Positions 33,506-40,858 of a stretch of DNA of 64,000 nt are shown here, piece after piece. Source of the DNA: CAUZIZ01 sp965219855 (GTDB lineage Bacteria > Acidobacteriota > UBA6911 > RPQK01 > JAJDTT01); the NCBI GenBank assembly GCA_965219855.1, contig CBDCOR010000012.1, forward strand, positions 1,178,001-1,242,000, written 5' to 3'. The translations under genes and the position numbers were made by a program. Position 1 is the first letter of the stretch; each line of letters opens with the position of its first letter. The notes under the pieces are model-generated. The model worked only from the letters and a program-made list of their open reading frames with translations, was not told the DNA's origin and searched no databases.

Positions 33506-34472
33506 TTAATTATCATCATCATCATCATCGTCATCATCATCGCCGTCGCAGCTCTGACCCAGCACAGCGCACGCGTCGACGAAGCCGAAACCGGTTCTTT
33601 CGTCGAAGCCGAGGTCGAAGCCTGGTGTGTCAGGGTCATCCATATCAATGGCCGTATCTCTCAGCATGTTGAATACGTCGGCAGGTCTCAAGCGGCCCCC
33701 ATCGTCATCGTCATCGTCGTCATCGCCGAGGGCTGCAGCTTCGATCATCATCGCTGCTACACCTGCCACGTGTGGTGCCGACGACGAGGTCCCAAAGAAG
33801 TTGGGGAAGCCGTCTGGCTCGATGTGAACCGGTGAGAAAAAAGTTGTGTTAGTACCGTCCGGCCCCACCAGTCCAGGCTTGATGCGTAGCTCGGGAGACG
33901 TCTTGCGGGTACCATTCCGGTTGAAGAGGATGGGCGTAGTGCCAGCCGAGGAGAAGAACTTGATCCTCGGAGGATCGACACCGAAGACCGGCGTGTCCTG
34001 ATAGAAGGCGGCCCCAACTGCCTCCGACCCTCTAGCATTAGAGTGTCCATAGATGGTAGCGCTCATCGTGTCAAACTCGTTCACAGTGACTCCGGAACTC
34101 CCAAAGCGGACGTACTTCATTAGAGCCGCGTCGGGACCCGCGACCTTCGTGATCATGATGTTGATTTCGACATCAGTGGGGCCAGTGTAGATGACACCTG
34201 CCACCTCCACCGGATCGGCGCCGATATTGCTGTCGATTCCAGCTCCGAGAATTCCGAAAGGCGGATCACCCAGGAGGATATAGATGTCATAGTCGCTGGT
34301 GGAGCCGGGGCTGGCTGGGGAAGCGGATGCAAAGGGTTCATCCCATTGGAAAGAGAAAGCTACCGTGCGACTCTGCCCGGGCGGAACACCTGAAATTGTG
34401 ACCTTCTGGAACACGTCGCCGCCACCGAAGTCATGGGCGATTCCACCCCGAAAGGGTGGAGGCGGCGGGGTA
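33506..34472 (-). pseudogene. 3' half of a subtilisin-like (S8) peptidase gene, cut by an IS481 fragment
   Basis: The frame encodes GTSSSAPHVAGVAAM, the catalytic-serine motif of subtilases, followed by a normal domain end (DERTGFGFVDACAVL). The Asp and His catalytic regions are absent because the 5' part stops at the IS end near 34473; the apparent ATG at 34486 lies in IS sequence. Preceding the serine region is an inserted domain with FSFQWDEPF and DYDIYILL. Two aspartate runs (8 Asp mid-protein and 10 Asp at the C terminus) are encoded by GAT/GAC repeats. It is not functional as a protease in this form. Confidence 0.82.
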
Positions 34473-35172
34473 TGTTCCGGGCACATAGGTAACAGTTTCT
34501 CCCAGGCACATAGGTTACAAGAGGAGTCATGCCATGGAAAGAGACGTGTGTAATGAACGAACGAGTGAAACTGCTGACCGAGTATCTGGAGGGGGAGTAT
34601 GGGATTACAGAGTTATCGCAGGCCTATGAGGTGAGTCGGAAGACGATGTACAAGTGGATTGCTCGATACGAAAAAGAAGGCTGGGCGGGGCTGGAGGATC
34701 GGTCCCGTGCGCCCCACAGCCACCCCAACGCGGTAGAAGAGAAGATCGAGAGGAAGCTTTTAGAGTTGAAGGCCCGTTGGCCGTTGTGGGGAGCGCCGAA
34801 GTTGTGGGTCAAACTGAGAGAGGCGGTGGGAGCGGATCGGTGTCCGGCGGAGAGCACGGTGAGCGAGATCCTCAGACGGCACGGTTTGAGTGGACTGGTC
34901 AAACGACGACGGCGAGCGGTGCCGACGGAGCAGCCCTTTGAGGAGTGCCGGGAGGCCAATGCCGTGTGGTGTACGGATTTCAAGGGCTGGTTTCGGACCA
35001 CCAACGGCCGCAAATGCACGCCCTTGACGATCAGTGATGCGCACAGCCGCTGCTTGTTGTGCTGCCAGGGGCTGGGGGAAGCGACCGGATTTATCACGGT
35101 CAAGCCGCTGTTTATTAAGACGTTCCGAGAGTGTGGGCTGCCCGATGCGATGCGCACGGACAATGGACCGCC
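34473..35172 (+). mobile_element. IS481-family element, truncated at the 3' side
   Basis: The left end begins TGTTCCGGGCACATAGGTAA, the IS481-type terminus, and the CACATAGGT word repeats about 28 bases later. The transposase is broken at about 35172, where IS21 sequence begins. The right end is missing. Confidence 0.78.
34529..35172 (+). pseudogene. IS481-family transposase, C-terminally truncated
   Basis: The start MPWKETCVMNERVKLLTEYL is characteristic of IS481 transposases and follows AGAGGAG. An N-terminal helix-turn-helix (ITELSQAYEVSRKTMYKW) precedes the integrase core with the first catalytic Asp in VWCTDFKGWF and the second in MRTDNGPP. The frame then runs into istB sequence (SAMSSSRSKADLYCTR, stop at 35227), so the catalytic Glu and the C terminus are lost. 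Confidence 0.85.
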
Positions 35173-35561
35173 GGCTTCGGCGATGTCTTCCAGCAGATCG
35201 AAAGCCGACTTGTACTGCACCCGGTGACCGGCTTCGACCGCCTTGATCCCGACGGTGATGATCAGATGGCTCTTGCCGACTCCGGTCTGACCGATGACCA
35301 ACCAGCCGCGGCGCTGTTGGAGGGGTTAAAGGAGAAGTTAAAGTCCTCCAAGTGCTTTTGTTCCGGAAACTGGGCCTGGCGCAAACGTCGCTCCAACAGC
35401 CGGTCCCGACGGCGGGTCAGCTCGTCATCAATCAGCAGCTCAAAGAACTCCTGATGGCTGAGCCTTCCCTGGACGGCTTGTTGCAGGCGAACGTCAAAGA
35501 CCTGAGCCAGGCCCGAGAGCCGGAGGTGACGAAGTTTTCGTTCCAGTTCTGATGAGATCAT
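35173..35561 (-). pseudogene. istB: istB ATPase gene, truncated and frameshifted
   Basis: The N-terminal part (MISSELERKLRHLRLSGLAQ) is intact. A 46-base deletion near 35321, with TGGA microhomology at the junction relative to copy 2, shifts the frame before the Walker A segment, and the gene ends at the IS481 junction. It cannot make a working helper ATPase. Its start overlaps the istA stop by 4 bases. Confidence 0.9.
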
Positions 35562-37054
35562 TCTGGTTCTCCTGTGGGATCGGTGATCTGGTACTCGGAC
35601 AGCGGTCGGATCAACTCGTGCTCGGAGGTAAACAAAGAGCGCTGCGGCACGTCCAGTCGCTTACACAAAGCCACCAGAGTCCGGTAGCGGAAGGCGTCAT
35701 GTGCGAGCGCCTTGCCGCAGGCTTCGTCGACGACCGAAGCGCGGTAGCGGCGGGTCAGCGAGATCATGCCCTGCACGAGTCGGTAGGCGAGCATGTCTCG
35801 GACCTCCAGAGCTCGCTCGGCCCAGCGGTGCGCCTCTGGACCCACGGCTCGGGCTTGCTTCAGCAGATGATGCTCGGTTCGATAGTGCGCGTAGCGTTTG
35901 CGTTCCGGAAGATGGCTCGTTTCGGTTCGGAATCTCCCCGGCGGGTGCTTCGGATGCAGGGCCACCTGTTGCTCACGAAAGAAGACGCGGACGATACGAT
36001 CATCCCAGTGCACGGCGACTTCACAACCGAGCAGATGATTGGGCACCGAGTAGAACGCTCGGTCGACTTCGATGTGGCCATCGGTGGAGACCGTTCGACG
36101 GCCCACGCGGAAGAAACTGAAGCGGGAATCCGGAAGCGGTCGGAGATGCTTCTGTTCTTCGACAAAGCGGGGCCAGACCTGCTGCTTGGTGGTGCCGTGG
36201 ATGCGCTGGCGGGCGATTCGCTCGTTCCAACTCTGCAGATGCTCATTCTGCGCATCCAGGCTCTCGAAGCGGCGAGCTTTGAGCGCGCTGGAGTCGGTAT
36301 ATCCGATGCTTCTTTCGACTTTTCCGTTCTCGTTCGGAGCGCCCGGATGGATGGGCAGCACGGCGAAGCCGTAGTGGCGAGCGAGCGCACTGAAGACGGC
36401 ATTGACCTCGGGGTCCACCAAGCAAGCCCGGGTGATCCCGGCCTTGAGGTTATCGAGGCGAACCACCTCCACGCCGCCTCCAAAAGCGTGAAAAGCCTCC
36501 TCGACACAGCGGATGAACGTCTTCAGTTCCTGCCGCCAGACGACTTCCTCATAGGAGTGGCGCGAGTGGCAGAGGACGGCCTTGAACAGATGAGGACGGC
36601 GGTAACGACCCGATTCGGTCCGAGTCAGGGCTCCTTTGCCGAAGTCGATCTGCAGGTCCCGACCGGGGGGAGTTTCCACCCGAGCAAACACGCGAGGACT
36701 CTCCGCCTTGAGCTTTCCACAGAAGCGCTTGACGGAGTTGTAGGCTCCCCCGAATCCCTGCTCGAAGACCAGGTCCTGCCAGATCCGCTTGGCCTGCAAT
36801 CCCTGCTGGAGTTTCTTTTCAATCTGCTCCCGAAAGGGCTCACAGAAGCTGCGCAGACCCGGGGGCCGCTTTGGCCGCTTTTGCTCCTCCGAGCCGGGGG
36901 CCACTTTGGCCGGTTTTGAATCTCGGGAGGGATCATAGCGGGCAATCCTCTCTCGTCGGACTCCCACCTCTCGCTCGATCCGACGATACGACCAGCCCAG
37001 CTTCAGGAGCGCCAAAACCGTTTGCTTCTTTTCCATTTTCAATGTATTGGCCAT
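35558..37054 (-). CDS. istA: IS21-family transposase IstA, copy 1
   Basis: The 498-residue protein has an N-terminal helix-turn-helix region (ALLKLGWSYRRIEREVGV), then an integrase core with DLQIDFGKGALT (first Asp), VVRLDNLKAG (second Asp) and NENGKVERSIGY (Glu). It is predicted identical to copy 2. It is intact, but its own istB is broken, so movement would need IstB from another copy. It reads toward istB with a 4-base overlap. Confidence 0.93.
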   Translation of the reverse strand: MANTLKMEKKQTVLALLKLGWSYRRIEREVGVRRERIARYDPSRDSKPAKVAPGSEEQKRPKRPPGLRSFCEPFREQIEKKLQQGLQAKRIWQDLVFEQGFGGAYNSVKRFCGKLKAESPRVFARVETPPGRDLQIDFGKGALTRTESGRYRRPHLFKAVLCHSRHSYEEVVWRQELKTFIRCVEEAFHAFGGGVEVVRLDNLKAGITRACLVDPEVNAVFSALARHYGFAVLPIHPGAPNENGKVERSIGYTDSSALKARRFESLDAQNEHLQSWNERIARQRIHGTTKQQVWPRFVEEQKHLRPLPDSRFSFFRVGRRTVSTDGHIEVDRAFYSVPNHLLGCEVAVHWDDRIVRVFFREQQVALHPKHPPGRFRTETSHLPERKRYAHYRTEHHLLKQARAVGPEAHRWAERALEVRDMLAYRLVQGMISLTRRYRASVVDEACGKALAHDAFRYRTLVALCKRLDVPQRSLFTSEHELIRPLSEYQITDPTGEPE

Positions 37055-37149
37055 CGGCGCATCCTACGCCGGATGCGGCCCTCAATGGCTCTTGAAAATG
37101 GCCGGTTTTGAAGTGGCCCTCACTGGCCGCTTTTGGGTGGCCCCTGACA

Positions 37150-39420
37150 TCCCCGTTGTCGCGATGGGGTCTGTTCCCCACATTTACCGGCGTGAGGGTC
37201 ACTCACCGGGCGACCCCAAAGACGTTGCCCCATTTCGGGGAACGACGTAACATACTTGACCGTAGGTGTTGCGACAGAGACAGAAGCTTTCCAGGGAAAG
37301 CAAGCCGAGCTTTCGGCAGAAGAACCCCACCCGGAGTTTGCGGTTGTCGTTGTAGTTCTTCCGTTTAAGCTTCATGCTCCGGAGTCGCATTCGGACCCAG
37401 GAGTCGAGCTTTTGGAAGAGCCAACGATTGGTCGCAAACTCGGGGGTGAAGTACTGTGCTGTCCCCCTGATCACTCGGTTCAATTTCAGGATTGCCTCGG
37501 CATCGAGGTTATGGCAGCGGACGGTTAATTCCCGCACCTTATCCTTGAATTTCTGCTGGGACTTGTCGCGCATGCGCCGGGAACGGGACGAGAGGAAAAA
37601 GCCAAGAAATTCATAGCCTTTTCCGAACGTCATGATCCGGGTTTTCTCCGGACTCAGCCGTAGCTGAAGTGGGGTTTCCAGCACTTGCTGGACGAGTTCC
37701 ATAGCCTCTTGCGCCTGCTGTTGGGACCGGGTCAAGACGACGAAGTCGTCAGCATAGCGGGCGAATTGAAAACCCGCCCGGTGCAAGGCCCAGTCCAATT
37801 GGTTGAGGACGATGTTAGCCAGCAGTGGGGAAATGACTCCTCCCTGTGGCGTGCCGACCGTGGTCGGCTTGAAGACTCCGTCGTCCATGACCCCGGCAGT
37901 GAGAAATCGTTGGAGAAGGCGAAGGATATTGCCGTCGGCAACCTTGTCGGCCACCAACTGCATAATGACGTTCTGTGGAATGTGGTCAAAAAAACCTTCC
38001 ACATCGGCGTCGAGTACCCAAAGGTAGCCGGCGTCGTGAAGGGACAACAGCCACTGGATCGCCTGATGACAGTTGCGTTTAGGACGAAACCCGAAGGAGG
38101 CGTCCTGAAAGAGCGGCTCGAAGAGAGGTTCCAGCAGCCGCCGCAGAACCTCCTGGGCCACGCGATCGCGGACCACGGGGATCCCGAGCGGCCGGGTCTT
38201 CTTCGTGCGAGGGCCTTTGGAGATCCGGACGCGGAGCAGCGGATCGGGCCGAAACGCCCCTGATTTGAGAACTTTCATCAGGGCGAGAAGGTTTGGTTCG
38301 AGGTTAGCCTCGAACCTCCCGACGCTGACCTTGTCCACTCCAGCGGCACCTCGGTTGCGCTTGACTTTCTTGAAAGCGGCCCGCATGAGCTCGATCGTAA
38401 TGCGACCGGTCAGCGAGTGCTCCTTTCTGCTCTTCACCATGGTGTTCCTGTTAGGTTGCATCATCAGGTGAGACGGATCGGGGATCTATCGGGTGTTTCT
38501 TAGCCAGGCACCTAGGTGTCTGTTTTCTCGGTTTGACCCGGGCAAGAGCACGGGCCGGCCCATTTTGGAGGCCACGGCCGGGACGCTAACTACCCAGAGC
38601 TCAGATCCTTCCTCAGCTCGTCTTCGGTTTTACCTTTCCTCCAGTCGAAACTGGAGTACTCCGGCTCTGCGGCAATCCCTAAAGCGGAGGCGGCTCAGGA
38701 GGCCTTCTCCACAGCACCGCATCATCCGTCGCCTTTCGCCGAGGGCTTATAGCGCGGACTCACCCAACGTGGGACGGTGGGGGACCTTCACCGGTCATGA
38801 CTCGAACCATTTTCCTCAGGCGGCGACAGGTATCACCCAAAGCAGTTCCAGAGAGATAACCACATGTTCTCTCTGAAGACGAGGTCAGGGAACCTCGCCG
38901 ACGCTTCGCTCAAGGGCGGTCGTTGGCGCTTTGCTCTAGGCCGAAGTGCCGTCTCCCGAAGTCTTCCTGCCTGGCCCCTTCGTGACGATCCCTTCTTCCG
39001 GACCTGCCGTTGGGAGCGCCCTGGCTGCCTACCTCCGCTGGTTAGTTGCGGAGTTCGAGCAGGAAGTTCTGTACCAGCGTGGACTCGCACAGGTAGGCTT
39101 CGGCGTCTTGCTTCTCTTATCCCTCTATTTCCCTCCTTTCAAACGCCTCACCGTTTGTCTACCATGGTTGACTTAGTTCGAGCCACTGCGGCTCATCGCA
39201 CCCCTACAGGGTTGATTATTAAGGGGTTGACTCTCTTATCCAGGGTTGGGAAACCCTGGGCTGGAAGACACAATCCCGTTGGGATTGACCTCGCTTGGTC
39301 TGACAGGACCCATTTCCCGTCCTTTCCGATGCCAGGGTGGAACCGAACCCGAACGAGTTGGGCACCGGCGGAAGTCCCAGTTGAAGTCGTGTCCAGTCTA
39401 TTATCCTTTTAACTAATTGA
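37150..39420 (-). mobile_element. Second group II intron, reverse orientation, probably 3'-truncated
   Basis: An intact intron-type reverse transcriptase (37199-38464) is preceded on its strand by about 950 gene-free bases rich in hairpins, as expected for domains I-IV. After the RT stop only about 50 bases remain before the IS21 end at 37149, and no GAGC...GTTC domain V is visible there. The 5' boundary is unresolved; a GTGCG on the reverse strand begins at 39201, but structured sequence continues to about 39420. Confidence 0.6.
37199..38464 (-). CDS. Group II intron reverse transcriptase/maturase (second type)
   Basis: The 421-residue protein has RT motifs NRGAAGVDKVSVGRFE, TRPLGIPVVRDRVAQEVL, LWVLDADVEGFFDHIP, GTPQGGVISPLLANIVLNQL and the catalytic ARYADDFVVL, then an X/maturase region with RVIRGTAQYFTPEF. 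It is clearly different from the RT at 25329-26687, so the two introns belong to different lineages. The ORF is intact; whether the ribozyme is complete is doubtful. Confidence 0.9.
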   Translation of the reverse strand: MMQPNRNTMVKSRKEHSLTGRITIELMRAAFKKVKRNRGAAGVDKVSVGRFEANLEPNLLALMKVLKSGAFRPDPLLRVRISKGPRTKKTRPLGIPVVRDRVAQEVLRRLLEPLFEPLFQDASFGFRPKRNCHQAIQWLLSLHDAGYLWVLDADVEGFFDHIPQNVIMQLVADKVADGNILRLLQRFLTAGVMDDGVFKPTTVGTPQGGVISPLLANIVLNQLDWALHRAGFQFARYADDFVVLTRSQQQAQEAMELVQQVLETPLQLRLSPEKTRIMTFGKGYEFLGFFLSSRSRRMRDKSQQKFKDKVRELTVRCHNLDAEAILKLNRVIRGTAQYFTPEFATNRWLFQKLDSWVRMRLRSMKLKRKNYNDNRKLRVGFFCRKLGLLSLESFCLCRNTYGQVCYVVPRNGATSLGSPGE

Positions 39421-39658
39421 TTATAATCATGTTGGCACGATATCTGAATAGTCCAACCGGACAGTAGTGATAGTCAGTCAGGAATAGGCTGACACGAGTC
39501 GCTGGCCTATTGACTTCAGCAATCCTCAACCTGTTTCTTACGCCGGTTCTCTATCAGCTAGTGATGCGAAAAGTGGAACATCAATCCAGGCAAGTTGCTT
39601 AATTCGCAGGGCTTTCGGCCCTGGAGAAACTGGGGACGGAAGGCGCGTGGACCCACTC

Positions 39659-40615
39659 CTAGCCGCGCAGGGGCGGTGGATTGGAAGAGAATCCCATCAA
39701 ATAGCGCGCCAGAGGCGAGTATTCCCGGACTTTCTCGGCCGGGATGACCGTCCGGAAATCGGTAAATGGTTTGATCCAGGAACGGGAGTAGTAGGCCAGG
39801 ATGGCCCGTCGCGGCCGGTCGGTGGAATTGGGTCCGTGCCGATGCCAGGTGTTGGAGAGCCAGAGAGCTAGGGACCCGGCGGCTCCGGTCAGCGCCACCT
39901 CGTCCAGATGTCGAGCGCCGTGTTTTTCCCAAGGGGGCTTCTTTCGGGTCTTGTGGCTGCCCGGAACGATCCGAGTAGCTCCGTTTTCTTCCGTAAAGTC
40001 GTCCAACATGAAGGCATTCTGCGTGGTCAGTGGGAAGTCGGGCAGCGGCTCCGGAAGCTGTCCCAGAGGAACATCCACGTGCCAGGCTCCTCCTTCCGTG
40101 TGCGGCCCCACGCTGGTAGCGCTGCAGTCGGACAAGACGCAGTCGGGTCCCAGGATCGACCTCACCAGCCGCAACACGGTTGGGTTCTCGATCAGTTCGG
40201 CAAAGACGGTGCCCTTGGCCAGGATGTTCCAGATGCGCTGCGATCGATCATGGTCAAAAAGGGTGGGCACATGCAGGAAGAGCTTGAGCACGTCTCTGAT
40301 CGGTACCGGCCAAGGCGTGTTGTGGTTGATTTTCCGGTAGTGGCGGATGCGCCGAATCAGGCGGCCCAGTTCGGTCTGGCTGACCGGGTAACTCTCCGCC
40401 AGATAGGCCTCGATGTCGGCGTCTTCTTCGCTAAAATCTCTCTCGTCCGGGTCGAAGGGCCGTTCGCGCTCGGCGCTGAAAAGCGCGTCCACCGCCCCGC
40501 GCATCGCGGCCACCTGGCGGGTTGGCAACAGGGTGCTGATGACGACGTAGCCCTGATCCTGGAGCCGGGACAATACAGCTTCGTGATCGACGATGTCTGC
40601 GAAGGCTTCTCTCAT
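39659..40615 (-). CDS. Phytanoyl-CoA dioxygenase (PhyH) family protein
   Basis: PhyH-family enzymes are Fe(II)/2-oxoglutarate oxygenases acting on acyl-CoAs, natural products or small molecules. The 318-residue protein shows a metal-binding H-x-D (H179 and D181 in WHVDVPLG), a distal His in SNTWHRHGPN (258 or 260), a downstream Arg pair (RPRRAIL) and the typical MLDDFTEENGATRIVPGSHK. The substrate cannot be inferred. It stands alone, divergent from the cytochrome gene, with an inverted repeat between their starts. Confidence 0.88.
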   Translation of the reverse strand: MREAFADIVDHEAVLSRLQDQGYVVISTLLPTRQVAAMRGAVDALFSAERERPFDPDERDFSEEDADIEAYLAESYPVSQTELGRLIRRIRHYRKINHNTPWPVPIRDVLKLFLHVPTLFDHDRSQRIWNILAKGTVFAELIENPTVLRLVRSILGPDCVLSDCSATSVGPHTEGGAWHVDVPLGQLPEPLPDFPLTTQNAFMLDDFTEENGATRIVPGSHKTRKKPPWEKHGARHLDEVALTGAAGSLALWLSNTWHRHGPNSTDRPRRAILAYYSRSWIKPFTDFRTVIPAEKVREYSPLARYLMGFSSNPPPLRG

Positions 40616-40663
40616 TCCGTCCTCACTCGATGGTTTATAACACTATATCAGTCTCCTCCCCCC

Positions 40664-40785
40664 TTGCCCTTGCCTTTGCCCTGACTTAATCGATTGACAT
40701 GCGTCAAGGATCTTGAACAGCCCGGGCAGCGTTCTGAAGCGCCAAGGATGTCGATGCGATGATTGGGCAAGGGCAAAGGCAAGGG
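40664..40785. repeat. Inverted repeat with GGCAAAGG arms, copy 2
   Basis: TTGCCCTTGCCTTTGCCC (40664-40681) is complementary to GGGCAAGGGCAAAGGCAAGGG (40765-40785). The 83-base interval equals that of the copy at 13866-13988, but the interval sequences do not look alike. It lies between the starts of two divergent genes, where it could affect expression of both. Confidence 0.65.
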
Positions 40786-40858
40786 AGGAGGCAAAGGTAA
40801 GATTGGAATTGTCTAGCGATAGGAGCTAGAATAACCTGACTCTTAAAGGAAAGCCGAA

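Larger units (their letters stand above)
35173..37149 (-). mobile_element. IS21-family element, copy 1 (partial)
   Basis: This copy matches the complete element at 58050-60954 from 58932 onward with no difference noticed apart from one 46-base deletion in istB. It ends on the right with GGTGGCCCCTGACA, as does copy 2 (60954). The left part (end of istB and the left terminus) is missing where IS481 sequence joins at 35172/35173. Confidence 0.9.

Noticed and set aside
33508..33549. (ATC)n simple repeat resembling a microsatellite or short CRISPR-like array
   Set aside because: It encodes a poly-aspartate tail in the subtilase remnant; there are no spacers and no cas genes.
35552..36919. 455-codon forward-strand open frame opposite istA (repeated at 59357-60724)
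   Set aside because: It is the antisense of a conserved transposase with clear catalytic motifs, and it lacks any family signal of its own; it appears twice only because the IS is duplicated.
38493..39412. Overlapping short frames upstream of the second intron RT
   Set aside because: They lie in hairpin-rich probable intron RNA sequence and show no protein similarity.
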